Below, piece after piece: positions 1 through 9,304 of a stretch of DNA of 39,120 bases (its first letter is position 1; each line of letters begins with the position of its first letter). The notes beneath the pieces were generated by a model, which had not been told where the DNA came from, did not search any database, and worked only from the letters and a program-made list of their open reading frames with translations. The DNA comes from Sandarakinorhabdus cyanobacteriorum (GTDB taxonomy: Bacteria; Pseudomonadota; Alphaproteobacteria; Sphingomonadales; Sphingomonadaceae): positions 1 through 39,120 of the forward strand of contig NZ_NOXT01000082.1 of the NCBI RefSeq assembly GCF_002251755.1, read 5' to 3'. The translations under genes and the position numbers were made by a program.

Positions 1-20
1 CAACGCCCTGACAGGAAGGC

Positions 21-1851
21 TCATGAATAAGGCGGGTTGGAGGCGGCATCTGTGTATTTCTGCTTTTCACTATCGTCAGCAACTTCATCCGGATGCTGAT
101 CACTCACCCGCACCGACCAGGCAAAGACGACCCCATCCAGAAACAACTCGCCGTCGATATTGGCGCGTTGCAGCGCAATCACGCCATCAATGGCCGTCTG
201 CTGCACCGGCTGGCCGGGCTTGTCGGCATCGTCCGGCGGGACCCCGATCCGCACCGATCCGCCAAAGCGCGATTCCCGCAGATCGAGCACATAGGCATCG
301 GCATAAGGCGGCGCGATATCGTTGCGAAAATCCTCCTCCGACACCACCGAGAAATAGGTTTCCAGCCGCGAATAGACCAGTTCGAGCAGTCTGGTCAGCC
401 GAGGGCTCCAGACCAACCGCCTGCTTATTTCATTCTGGGATTCCTGCCGGCTCCCTTCCGGTCCATCGATGCCGGTTCCCTGCTTTCTCCAGTTGCCAAC
501 CGCCAGGAGGGGCACCGGCACCTCATCAAAGGCCCGGCGCATGGCTTCGGCTGATCGCAGGCGGGCGCCCTGCAGCGACAGGCCGCCGGTGACGACGGCA
601 TATTTCATCCGGAACCGGCCGTTGCAGCGCAGATGCTGGGCAAAGATGCTGCCCCCCACCTCCACGCCATCCGCGCGGATCGCCGATGTGCGGGCGCGCA
701 GGCTGTGGGTGAGCAGTTGAGACAGCACGCTGAGGCGCCAATCAGCTAGGGGAAGCCGAAAAAACTCATCGCAACCGAACAGGGCGGCCATGCGTCGGGC
801 ACGTTGCAGGGCATCGACATAATGCTTGGGCTTCTGAGGCTCCGGCATGCTTCCCTTGGTCACAATGTCATGAAAATTCTTGCGATCTTCAGTCCATTGC
901 TGGCGCCCGTACACAGTGGCGTCGACGAATTTGGGGTGGACTCGCATGAGCGCAAACCAGACCAGCGCCTCAAGCGCCCCCAGCGGCGACAGGATCACCG
1001 CTTCATCCATGTGGATCGACCGCTGCGTGTGCAGCCCGCGCATCGACAGCCCGCCCCAGATGGTGGCGCGGCTCAATTGCACGTCATTGTCCACCCGCGC
1101 CTGGTTGAGGTTGAGCATGCCGCGGTCGCCATCGAGCCGCTGCGCATCGGGCGGGGTGGCCAGTGGTTTGAAAATGGCATCGCCTGCATCGAAATAGCCA
1201 TGGACGGTCGCCCCGGCAAAATCCGCAGGTGCCACCAGAAACGTGCGCCGCAGACGAACACTGCCACTGGCAGAAAAAAAAGGTCGCATCAAGGCCGCGC
1301 AAGGCCGACCCTGACAGGTCGAGTGTCACCAGTTGGCAGTTGCTCAGCGCCAATGGGGTTTCAATGACACAGCCTATCAGCCGCAGCGAAAATGGCAGCC
1401 GCGCATTGCTGAGCCGCAGCGCGCCGGGACTGGCCTGCAGCAAATCTGCCACCGCCGGGCTGGCACAGATGCGCACGCCCACCAATTGCAGGCCAGACTG
1501 CATGTTGAGTCGGGTGGCCGCATCTGGTGCGCCGCGGCCGCCTGGCTCGGCGGCCAGTCGGTCACAGGCCATGCCGATGGCTTCCAGCAGCGTTTCCACG
1601 CGCACATGAGGCATGATGATGCCGGGTTCGCCAAGAAAGGCGCGGTGCGCCCGATCGGCAAAATGTTCGAACTTGGCGGGATCAAGTGCCGTGGTGGCGG
1701 GAGCGCCCGCGTTGTCGGCCTCACCACTGTCGAAACGGGCCTGCAATATGGGCAGCGCGAACGGCAGAAACGAAAATGCCCCTGTATCATCCCCCTGAAG
1801 GCGCATGCCGTCTTGCATGGCCCGCAACAGATCGGCTGCCCTGATTTCCAT
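21..1851 (-). pseudogene. Beta-helix-like repeat protein, frameshifted
   Basis: Two overlapping frames form one gene. The N-terminal part starts at the ATG at 1851, preceded by a G-rich ribosome binding site, and runs in one frame until a run of eight T on the coding strand (A at 1274-1281). After the run the protein continues in another frame to a TGA at 21. Removing one T joins them into about 609 residues. The reconstructed protein has an alpha-helical N-terminus, then blocks with a repeating hydrophobic/glycine pattern (for example around VRICASP, LSGSALRG, IWGGLSMRG, VVTGGLSLQGA, ANIDGELFLDG), which resembles pentapeptide- or bactofilin-like beta-helix turns. I do not recognise a named family. 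There is no signal peptide. The break could be a true mutation, a phase-variable tract or a homopolymer sequencing error. The gene is divergent from thrS. Confidence 0.6.
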
Positions 1852-2059
1852 TCGTGCCCCCCGGCCGGCTGCTGCAATGCTTCGCAAACATGCCAAGGCC
1901 GCGACTATTTGTGAATAGAGAGTTAAGGAAAGAAATGTCGCATGATAAGCCGGAGCACCGCGGGGCATCGTCAGTCAATTGTGGCAAAGGCCGCCGACAT
2001 TGGCTAAGCGCAGGTCGGCCGCAATCGGTGCGGCTGCTCTTCTTCTGCAAAAGGTCACC
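1852..2059. promoter_or_regulatory. Divergent intergenic region before thrS
   Basis: These 208 bases separate the repeat-protein gene (leftward) from thrS (rightward) and are locally richer in A and T around 1900-1950. A perfect 5-bp inverted repeat CTATT-tgtg-AATAG lies at 1905-1918. The region must hold both promoters, but I cannot assign -35/-10 boxes with confidence. No T-box-like leader or attenuator is apparent. Confidence 0.35.
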
Positions 2060-4060
2060 ATGTCGGATCTGATCACCCTCACGCTTCCCGATGGCTCGCA
2101 GCGCGAAGTCGCGCGCGGCACCACCGGCGGCGATGTGGCGGCCAGCATCGGGCCCGGCCTGGCCAAGGCGGCGCTGGCGGCCAAGGTGGATGGCGAGATT
2201 GTTGATTTGTCGCGGCCGATCCTGGCCGATGCGGCGCTGGCGCTGGTGACGGCGAAGGATGAGGCCGATGCGCTGGAGCTGGCGCGGCATGATTTTGCCC
2301 ATGTGCTGGCCGAAGCCGTGCAGGGACTGTTCCCCGGCACGCAGATTACCTTTGGCCCGTCGACGGACGATGGCTTTTATTATGATTTCGCCCCCGCCCC
2401 TGATCGCGGTCCGTTCACCGAGGAAGACCTGCCCGCCATCGAGGAGGCGATGCGCGCCATCATCCGCGCTGACAAGCCGCTGCGCCGGGACGTGTGGAGC
2501 CGCCAGGCGCTGATCGAGCGCTGGACGCAGCAGGGCGAGGCATTCAAGGCCGAATGGGCGGCGCAACTGCCGGAAGGCGAGGAGCTTTCGGTCTATTGGT
2601 CGGGCGATGACTGGCTCGACATGTGCCGCGGCCCGCACCTGCCCTCGACCGGCAAGCTCGACCCCCAGGCCTTCAAGCTGACCCGCGTGTCGGGCGCCTA
2701 TTGGCGCGGCGATCCCAAGAACCCGCAGCTGTCCCGCATCTATGGCACCGGCTGGCTCAACAAGAAGCAGCTCGACGCGCACCTGACGCGGCTGGAGGAA
2801 GCCGCCAAGCGCGACCACCGCAAGCTGGGCCGCGAGATGGACCTGTTCCACCTGCAGGAGGAAGCCCACGGCAGCGTGTTCTGGCACCCGCGCGGTTTCG
2901 TGATCTATCGCGCGCTCGAAGCCTATATGCGCCGCCGGCTCGATCCCGCCGGCTATGACGAGGTGAAGACCCCGCAGATCATGGACGCGCGCCAGTGGGA
3001 ACAATCCGGCCACTGGGGCAAATATCGCGAGAATATGTTCGTCATCCCCGACGAGGTGCCCAACACCGAGGATGAGGGGCCGGTCGTCTCCAATGACGCG
3101 CAGTGGATGGCCTTGAAGCCGATGAACTGCCCGGCGCACGTGCTGATCTTCCGCCAGGGCATCAAATCCTATCGCGACCTGCCGCTGCGCCTGGCCGAAA
3201 TGGGCTGCTGCCACAGGAACGAGCCACACGGCGCGCTGCACGGCCTGATGCGCGTGCGCCAGTTCACACAGGACGATGGCCATATTTTCTGCCGGCCGGA
3301 TCAGCTGGTGGCCGAAGTCGCCGCCTTCTGCGATCTGCTCGACGTGGTCTACAAGGATCTGGGCGGCTTTTCCTATGCCATCAAGCTGGCGCTGCGCCCC
3401 GAAAAGCGCTTCGGCTGCGACGAGATGTGGGACTGGGCGGAACAGTCGCTGCGCGATGCCGTGGCCGCCACCGGGCGCAACACGCCGGAATGGGGCTGGG
3501 AAGAATTGCCCGGCGAAGGCGCCTTCTATGCGCCCAAGCTGGAATTCCACCTCACCGATGCCATCGGCCGCACCTGGCAGGTCGGCACGATCCAGACCGA
3601 CACGGTGCTGCCGGAACGGCTCGACGCATCCTATGTGGGGGAGGATGGCAACCGCCACCGCCCGGTGATGCTGCACCGCGCGATCCTGGGCAGCTATGAA
3701 CGCTTCATCGGCATCCTGATCGAACATTTCGCCGGCTGGTTCCCGACCTGGCTGGCGCCATGCCAGGCGGTGGTCGCCACCATCGTGTCCGACGCCGATG
3801 CCTATGCCGGCCAGGTCGCCGAGCAGCTGAAGGCCGCCGGCATCCGGGTGGAATGCGACCTCAGGAACGAAAAGATCAACCTGAAGGTGCGCGAACACAG
3901 CCTGCAGAAGGCGCCCTACATGCTGGTTGTCGGCCGGCGCGAGGCAGACGAAGGCACGGTGGCGCTGCGCAACCTCAAGGGCGGCGAGCAGAAGGTGATG
4001 CCGCTGGCCGAAGCCATCGCCCTGATCCGGGCCGACGCCACCCCGCCCGATCTGCGCTGA
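2060..4060 (+). CDS. thrS: Threonine--tRNA ligase
   Basis: Charges tRNA-Thr with threonine in the cytoplasm. At 666 residues it is near the usual bacterial length. Domain order is an N-terminal TGS domain (about 1-65), the editing domain, the class II catalytic core and a C-terminal anticodon-binding domain. The zinc ligands of the active site are visible as Cys357 (in MNCPAH), His408 (in DDGHIFC) and His539 (in MLHRAILG), with spacing close to the E. coli enzyme. The motif 2 segment [17 protein letters not shown] is intact. The frame is open further upstream, but the ATG at 2060 is chosen because an AAGG ribosome binding site precedes it and [12 protein letters not shown] is the normal TGS start. 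It ends 12 bp from the convergent peptidase gene. Confidence 0.97.
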   Translation: MSDLITLTLPDGSQREVARGTTGGDVAASIGPGLAKAALAAKVDGEIVDLSRPILADAALALVTAKDEADALELARHDFAHVLAEAVQGLFPGTQITFGPSTDDGFYYDFAPAPDRGPFTEEDLPAIEEAMRAIIRADKPLRRDVWSRQALIERWTQQGEAFKAEWAAQLPEGEELSVYWSGDDWLDMCRGPHLPSTGKLDPQAFKLTRVSGAYWRGDPKNPQLSRIYGTGWLNKKQLDAHLTRLEEAAKRDHRKLGREMDLFHLQEEAHGSVFWHPRGFVIYRALEAYMRRRLDPAGYDEVKTPQIMDARQWEQSGHWGKYRENMFVIPDEVPNTEDEGPVVSNDAQWMALKPMNCPAHVLIFRQGIKSYRDLPLRLAEMGCCHRNEPHGALHGLMRVRQFTQDDGHIFCRPDQLVAEVAAFCDLLDVVYKDLGGFSYAIKLALRPEKRFGCDEMWDWAEQSLRDAVAATGRNTPEWGWEELPGEGAFYAPKLEFHLTDAIGRTWQVGTIQTDTVLPERLDASYVGEDGNRHRPVMLHRAILGSYERFIGILIEHFAGWFPTWLAPCQAVVATIVSDADAYAGQVAEQLKAAGIRVECDLRNEKINLKVREHSLQKAPYMLVVGRREADEGTVALRNLKGGEQKVMPLAEAIALIRADATPPDLR

Positions 4061-4072
4061 CCGGGCTGGGCA

Positions 4073-6154
4073 TCAGGGTTTCAACTGCCGCTCCAGAAAT
4101 TCGGCGGTGGCGGCATTCACCTTGGCCCAGCCGGCATGGCGCAGGAAATCGTGGATCTCATTGGGGATCACCAGTTCCTCGAACGGCACGCTCCGTTGGC
4201 GCAGGGCGGCGGCGGGCGCGATGGTCTGGTTGATGCGCACATTGCGGTCATCATCGCCGTGGATCAGCAGCACCGGGCTGTGCCAGCCCACCACGTCGGC
4301 CAGCGGCGATGATTTCCACGCCGTGCGCAGCGCCCGGTCGCGTTCGGTGTCGCCATAGCTGGTGATGCCGGCGCCCAGCGTTTCGATCATGCTGCGCGAC
4401 CAGTCGTGCACGCCGTGGATATCCACCCCGGCCTTGAACACATCGCTGTTGCGCGCCAGCGCCTGCGCCGTGAGCAGCCCGCCATAGCTGCCGCCCCAGA
4501 TGCCGATGCGGCTTGCATCCACATCGGGCCGACCCTGCAGCCAGCGCGCCGCCGAAATCACATCCTGATATTCACCGGCGCCGCGCGGGCCGCCATCGGC
4601 CGGATGCTGGAAATCCCAGCCATAGCCGATACCCAGCCGATAATTGACGCTGAGCACCACAAAGCCGCGCGCCGCCAGATACTGGTTCAGCGCATAGGCA
4701 TTGGCATAATAACGCATGTAGCTGAAGCCCAGCAGCATCTGCCGCGGTGGGCCGCCGTGCACGAACACCACTGCCGGGCGCTTGCCGCTACCAGCCGGGC
4801 GGAACAGCTGGCCAAAGATGGTGGTGCCATCGGGTGCCTGCCAGCTGACCTTTTCGGGCACCACCATCGCCGGCCCGGCAAAATTGCCCGGCGCCACCTG
4901 CCCGGCCAGCGTGGCGCAGCGCGGCGCGCACCATTGCACCACGCCGGCATCGTGGGCGCTGGCGGCAATCAGGGCCACGCCATCCTGGGTGGCGGCCGGG
5001 GTCCATTCGAGGCCGCTGCCGGCGGTCACCGCCGTCACCGGGCCGCCGCTCACCTTCACGCGGAACACATGGCGGCGGGTGTCGTTATCCCTGTCGGCGC
5101 CGCTGTTGGCCGAATAATAGAGCGTGCTGCCATCCGGGCTGAGGCTGACATGCTCCACCATGAAGCCATCGCCGGTCAGCCGCGTGGCAGGCCCGCCGGC
5201 GGCCGGCACCGCATAAAGCTGTTGCCAGTTGGTGGCGGCCGACAGGAAGACCAGCCGGTCACCGGCCGCCCAGTGGAGATTGGCGCCGCCCACCACATCG
5301 GGGAAACTGTCACGCAGGCTGGTGCCGCTGGCCCAGGCCTGTTTCGCCGTGCCGGCCGCGACATCGGCCACCATGATTGCCCAGGGCTGCGGCTTGGCTT
5401 CGAGGAACCGGCCATAGCCATCCAGCCCATCCCAGCGCCGCGTAAACGCAATGCGGGTGCCATCGGGAGACCACACCGGCGTGCCATCGATGCCGCTGCT
5501 GGCCGGCAGATAGGTGATGGGCGCCGCCGGCCCGGCATAGACGCCGATCAGCGCATGGCCTTCGCGCCGTGACACAAAGGCCAGCCGCTTGCCATCGGGG
5601 GACCAGGCCAGATCGCTGGCGCGACCGCGATCGAAGAACAGCCGGGCAAAGCCGCTGCCATCGGCCTTTACCGTCCACACCTGGCCGGCCTTGATGCAGG
5701 CGATGGTGCCGCTGGCCGAAACCGCCGGCGCATCGCATTCGGCCAGCGCCCGGGCACCGGCGGCATCGGCGCGCCACAGCATCACCTTGGGCTCGTCCAC
5801 GCTGGCTGACGGATTGGGGGCCAGATTGCCGGCGGCGGCCCAATTGCCATCATGATCGCCGCCGCGCACGAACAACAGGCTCTGGCCATCGGGCGCGAAG
5901 CTGAGCTGCGTCAATTCCTGGCCGTCGTCACCGCTGAACCCGGTCATCCGCTGCGGCGGGCTGGCTGCGCCCGTTGCCACCCAGATGTTGCGTTCGCCCA
6001 TCACCTCGCGCACCCAGGCGATGCGCTTGCCATCGGGGCTGGCCACCAGGCCCGATGTGAAGGGATAGGCCATGGCATCGGCCAGCTGCATCGGGGCCGC
6101 GCCCGCCGCCGCCCCTGCCATCAGCATCGCGCCCGCGATCAGCATATTCCGCAT
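4073..6154 (-). CDS. S9 family peptidase (prolyl oligopeptidase type), exported
   Basis: Predicted serine peptidase of the prolyl oligopeptidase/dipeptidyl-peptidase family, 693 residues. The N-terminus (MRNMLIAGAMLMAGAAAGAA) is a signal peptide, so it probably acts in the periplasm. A WD40-like beta-propeller of repeated SPDGKR/FAPDGQ blades spans about 40-400. The C-terminal alpha/beta-hydrolase domain carries Ser556 in GGSYGG, Asp636 in HGDDDRNV and His668 in NEIHDFLRH, a complete triad. The start at 6154 follows a run of seven G acting as ribosome binding site; the frame extends 18 codons upstream without one. Natural substrate is unknown; family members cleave short peptides. Confidence 0.92.
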   Translation of the reverse strand: MRNMLIAGAMLMAGAAAGAAPMQLADAMAYPFTSGLVASPDGKRIAWVREVMGERNIWVATGAASPPQRMTGFSGDDGQELTQLSFAPDGQSLLFVRGGDHDGNWAAAGNLAPNPSASVDEPKVMLWRADAAGARALAECDAPAVSASGTIACIKAGQVWTVKADGSGFARLFFDRGRASDLAWSPDGKRLAFVSRREGHALIGVYAGPAAPITYLPASSGIDGTPVWSPDGTRIAFTRRWDGLDGYGRFLEAKPQPWAIMVADVAAGTAKQAWASGTSLRDSFPDVVGGANLHWAAGDRLVFLSAATNWQQLYAVPAAGGPATRLTGDGFMVEHVSLSPDGSTLYYSANSGADRDNDTRRHVFRVKVSGGPVTAVTAGSGLEWTPAATQDGVALIAASAHDAGVVQWCAPRCATLAGQVAPGNFAGPAMVVPEKVSWQAPDGTTIFGQLFRPAGSGKRPAVVFVHGGPPRQMLLGFSYMRYYANAYALNQYLAARGFVVLSVNYRLGIGYGWDFQHPADGGPRGAGEYQDVISAARWLQGRPDVDASRIGIWGGSYGGLLTAQALARNSDVFKAGVDIHGVHDWSRSMIETLGAGITSYGDTERDRALRTAWKSSPLADVVGWHSPVLLIHGDDDRNVRINQTIAPAAALRQRSVPFEELVIPNEIHDFLRHAGWAKVNAATAEFLERQLKP

Positions 6155-6309
6155 CGATACCCCCCCTTGGCCGTTCCGGCCAATCATGCCGCATGCCCGG
6201 CCAAACACAATCCCGGCCCGGGCCCCGCGCCATTTGCACCATTGGCAGCGGCCGGGCGCGGGGGCTATGTTGCCTGTCCGCCGTAAAGGCCCTGGAGAAG
6301 GACAATCTG

Positions 6310-6750
6310 ATGCTGCGCCCCCTCATTGCAGCTGCCATTGCAGCCACCGCGATCCTGCCCACCGCCGTGACCGCCGGCCCGATCGAGGATCGCAAGGCGA
6401 TCATGAAGGCCAATGGCCGTGACACCAAGATGGCGGCCGACATGCTGAAGGGCGCGGTGCCGTTCGATGCGGCCGCCGCCAACAAGATCCTCGCCAACTA
6501 TGCCGCCGCCGCCAAGGCCTTCCCGGCGCATTTCCCGGCCAATTCCAAGACCGGCGGCGAAACCGAAGCCGCGCCCGCCATCTGGGACAAGCCGGCCGAC
6601 TGGAAGGCCGCCACCGCCAAGTTCCAGGCCGATACGGCAGCCGCCGCCGCGCTGAAGCCCGGCGATGCCGCCGGCTTTGGCAAGGCGTTCGGCATGGTCA
6701 CCGCCAACTGCAAGAGCTGCCACGAAGGCTTCCGCATCAAGAAGGGTTGA
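6310..6750 (+). CDS. Cytochrome c' -like (class II) cytochrome
   Basis: A 146-residue exported haem protein. It has a signal peptide (MLRPLIAAAIAATAILPTAVTA), a helical body starting with IEDRKAIMKANGRDTKMAADML, and one haem-binding site near the C-terminus, Cys134-Lys-Ser-Cys137-His138. A C-terminal CxxCH in a four-helix protein of this size is the hallmark of class II cytochromes (cytochrome c'/c-556). It has a strong ribosome binding site (GGAGAAGGA) 7 nt before the ATG. Its stop lies 1 nt before the start of the diheme cytochrome, so the two are co-translated. Role is likely periplasmic electron transfer or binding of small gases such as NO; the sequence does not decide which. Confidence 0.9.
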   Translation: MLRPLIAAAIAATAILPTAVTAGPIEDRKAIMKANGRDTKMAADMLKGAVPFDAAAANKILANYAAAAKAFPAHFPANSKTGGETEAAPAIWDKPADWKAATAKFQADTAAAAALKPGDAAGFGKAFGMVTANCKSCHEGFRIKKG

Positions 6751-6751
6751 G

Positions 6752-7645
6752 ATGCGCCGGCGCCACGCTGCCCTGATCGGGGCTGCAACCCTGATCGCCA
6801 TGGCGGCGTGGATGCTCACCGCGCCGCAACCTCTGGCCGCTGATGACGTCGCGCAAGGCCCCGGCAATGCCGCCGCCGGGGCCCGCATCTTTCATGCCGG
6901 CGGCTGCGCCTCCTGCCACGCGGCCAAGGGGGCCAAGGGGGCAGCGAGGCTGGCGCTGGGCGGCGGTGCGCCGCTCGACACGCCGTTCGGCCGCTTCCAG
7001 CCGCCCAACATCTCGCCCGGCCCCGATGGCATCGGCGGCTGGACGCTGGCGCAGTTCGACAATGCGATGCGGCGCGGCATGGCGCCCGATGGCCGCCATT
7101 ATTATCCGGCCTTTCCCTACACCAGCTATGCCCGGATGCGGCCCGGCGATGTGGCCGATCTGTTTGCCTATCTGAAAACCCTGCCTGCCGTGGCCGGAAC
7201 CACGCCGGATCATGATTTGGCCTTTCCCTACAGCATCCGGCGCGGCATCGGCCTGTGGAAGCGCCTTTATCTTGATGCCCAGCCGGTGGTGCCCCTGCCT
7301 GCCAACGCCCCGGCCGCCGCGCGCGCCGGGCAATATCTGGTGGAAGGGCCCGGCCATTGCGGCGAATGCCACACCCCGCATGACGGTTTTGGCGGCAGCG
7401 ACCGCACCCGCTGGCTGGCCGGCGGCCCCGATGCCGAAGGGAAAGGCAAGGTGCCGGGCCTCACGCCGCCGGCACTGGCCTGGAGCGCCGGCGAGATCGC
7501 CGATTATCTGAAGACCGGCTTCACCCCCGATTATGACAGCGTCGGCGGATCGATGGTGGAGGTGCAGGCCAATATGGCGCAATTGACGGATGCCGACCGC
7601 GCCGCCATTGCCGCCTATCTGAAGGCCTTGCCGGCCAGCAAATGA
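6752..7645 (+). CDS. Diheme c-type cytochrome
   Basis: A 297-residue exported protein with an N-terminal signal/anchor segment (about 6-24) and two haem c sites, Cys52-Ala-Ser-Cys55-His56 and Cys203-Gly-Glu-Cys206-His207, each opening one cytochrome c domain. This layout matches the cytochrome subunits of membrane dehydrogenases (gluconate/alcohol dehydrogenase type) and related diheme cytochromes. No dehydrogenase subunit is adjacent, so the electron donor is not identified. The ATG at 6752 is 1 nt after the upstream cytochrome's stop and has a GAAGGG ribosome binding site inside the end of that gene; the longer open frame upstream is just overlap with it. Confidence 0.9.
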   Translation: MRRRHAALIGAATLIAMAAWMLTAPQPLAADDVAQGPGNAAAGARIFHAGGCASCHAAKGAKGAARLALGGGAPLDTPFGRFQPPNISPGPDGIGGWTLAQFDNAMRRGMAPDGRHYYPAFPYTSYARMRPGDVADLFAYLKTLPAVAGTTPDHDLAFPYSIRRGIGLWKRLYLDAQPVVPLPANAPAAARAGQYLVEGPGHCGECHTPHDGFGGSDRTRWLAGGPDAEGKGKVPGLTPPALAWSAGEIADYLKTGFTPDYDSVGGSMVEVQANMAQLTDADRAAIAAYLKALPASK

Positions 7646-7686
7646 TGGGCGATTTGGTCGTTACTCAAATTTATCGGGTGCACCCC

Positions 7687-7715
7687 TTGGCCGGCCGCTG
7701 TCTTGTCTCTATATG
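7687..7715 (+). promoter_or_regulatory. Candidate promoter of the tolC-type gene
   Basis: TTGGCC (7687-7692), a 17-nt spacer, and TATATG (7710-7715) form a plausible sigma70-type promoter in the 134 bases between the diheme cytochrome and the TolC-type gene. The leader would be about 60 nt. Confidence 0.4.
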
Positions 7716-7779
7716 GCAGTGCCAGGGGGGCGCCAGACGGCCGTGAACGCGGCCGGACTGAATGAAGGACATGTTTGAA

Positions 7780-9270
7780 ATGCAGACGCTTGGCCCCGGG
7801 GCAGTTCGCCAACGCCGTGCCGCCGCCCACAAACTGGCAATCACCGCCCTGCTGGCCGCTTCGGCGCTGGCGGGCACCACTGCCCGTGCCGACACGTTGA
7901 ACCAGGCCCTGGCCAAGGCCTATGAAACCAACCCGACGCTGAATGCCGCCCGCGCCAACCAGATGGCCACCGACGAGAATTATGCCATCCAGCGCGCTGC
8001 CGGCCTGCCAACGGCCCAGATCAACTCCACCTTCAATGAAAACGTGCTGATCCCCGGCGGCCAGTTCGTGGTGATCCCGCGCACCCTGCAGACCCAGGTG
8101 CAGGTGCAGGTGCCGATCTATCAGGGCGGTCTGGTGAAGTTCAACATGAAGGCCGCCGATGCCCGCATCGCGGCCGGCGCCGAAACCCTGCGCGCCACCG
8201 AAGCCAGCGTGTTCAGCCAGGTTGTCGCCGCCTACAATGATGTGCTGCGCGACAGCCAGATCGTCGAATTCAACCGCGCCAATGTGAAAACGCTGGAAAC
8301 CAACCTGCGCGGCACGCAGGACCGGTTCGAGGTGGGTGACCTGACCCGCACCGATGTCGCCCAATCCGAAGCGCGCCTGGCCCAGGCCCAGGCCGATCTG
8401 CGGAATGCGGAGGCCAATCTCATCGCGTCCAAGGAACGCTATATCCAGCAGGTGGGTGAACCGCCGGCCGATCTGTCGCCGCCGCCGCCGCTGCCCGGGC
8501 TGCCGGCCAGTGTCGATGAGGCCGTGGAGATTGCCATCAAGGAAAATCCCGACATCGCCGCCGCCACCAAGAACAGCGAGGCTGCCGGCCTTGATTTGAA
8601 GGCGGCCCGCGCCTCCCGCCTGCCCACGCTGTCGGCCTTTGGCAACCTCAACCGCAACGACAACTTTGGCGGTGCCCGGGCCAATATCCCGATCAACATT
8701 CCGTCCACCCAGGAATCGGGCGTGATCGGTGGCCAGATGACCCTGCCGCTCTATCAGGGTGGCCGGCCGGCCGCGCAGATCCGCCAGGCCCAGGCCCGCA
8801 AGACCGCGGCGATGGAAAACCAGATCGCCACTGAACGCCAGGTCATCCAGCAGGTCCGCGCCGCCTTTGCCAGTTACAAGGCCAGCCTGGACGTGATCCG
8901 CTCGGCCGAGGCGGCGATCGCCGCCAACAGCCTGTCGCTGGAAGGCGTCCGCGCCGAAAATGGCGTGGGGAACCGCACCATCATCGAAGTGCTGAACGCC
9001 GAACAGGAACTGATCAACGCCAAGGTGATCCTCGCCACCGCCCGCCGCAACGCCTATGTCGCCGGCTTCACCCTGCTCGCCGCCATCGGCAGCGCCGAAG
9101 CCCGCGATCTCAACCTCGAAGGCGTCAAGCTGTATGACAGCAAGGACAATTATCGCCGCGTTAAGGGCGATTTCCTCGACTGGTCGGGCCGCGACACGCC
9201 GATGATCCGTTCCACCCGCACCGTCACCACCCCGGCGCAAAGCGCCAGCGAGGTGGTTGGTCCGCAATAA
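7780..9270 (+). CDS. tolC: TolC family outer membrane efflux protein
   Basis: Outer-membrane channel of type I secretion and RND/ABC efflux systems; about 496 residues. It has a signal peptide (hydrophobic ITALLAASALAGTTARA), then the duplicated TolC architecture: DTLNQALAKAYETNPTLNAARA opens the first half and SVDEAVEIAIKENPDIAAA the second. Each half also has a strand region ending in PIYQGG or PLYQGG and long coiled-coil helices. Three in-frame ATGs occur at 7762, 7771 and 7780; 7780 is preferred because GAAGGA lies 10 nt before it, while 7762 has no ribosome binding site. No membrane-fusion or inner-membrane transporter gene is adjacent, so it may serve several systems. Confidence 0.93.
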   Translation: MQTLGPGAVRQRRAAAHKLAITALLAASALAGTTARADTLNQALAKAYETNPTLNAARANQMATDENYAIQRAAGLPTAQINSTFNENVLIPGGQFVVIPRTLQTQVQVQVPIYQGGLVKFNMKAADARIAAGAETLRATEASVFSQVVAAYNDVLRDSQIVEFNRANVKTLETNLRGTQDRFEVGDLTRTDVAQSEARLAQAQADLRNAEANLIASKERYIQQVGEPPADLSPPPPLPGLPASVDEAVEIAIKENPDIAAATKNSEAAGLDLKAARASRLPTLSAFGNLNRNDNFGGARANIPINIPSTQESGVIGGQMTLPLYQGGRPAAQIRQAQARKTAAMENQIATERQVIQQVRAAFASYKASLDVIRSAEAAIAANSLSLEGVRAENGVGNRTIIEVLNAEQELINAKVILATARRNAYVAGFTLLAAIGSAEARDLNLEGVKLYDSKDNYRRVKGDFLDWSGRDTPMIRSTRTVTTPAQSASEVVGPQ

Positions 9271-9276
9271 GCCTGT

Positions 9277-9304
9277 GCTGGCGGCCTGACCTCAGGCCGC
9301 CAGC
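9277..9304. terminator. Bidirectional terminator-like hairpin
   Basis: A perfect 13-bp inverted repeat (arms 9277-9289 and 9292-9304, two-base centre) sits between the convergent TolC-type and carotenoid oxygenase genes. It includes the stop codon of the latter. There is no T tract, so termination efficiency is uncertain. Confidence 0.55.

Noticed and set aside
1787-3898. 703-codon open frame antisense to thrS
   Set aside because: thrS on the other strand is unmistakable; the antisense product is rich in His, Gly, Arg and Ala and has no recognisable domain, as expected for a shadow in GC-rich DNA.
4061-4072. Terminator between thrS and the S9 peptidase gene
   Set aside because: The 12-bp gap and flanks do not form a convincing stem, and there is no T tract.
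7615-9267. 550-codon open frame antisense to the TolC-type gene
   Set aside because: Mirror-frame artefact of biased third codon positions; the plus strand has a signal peptide and both TolC repeats.
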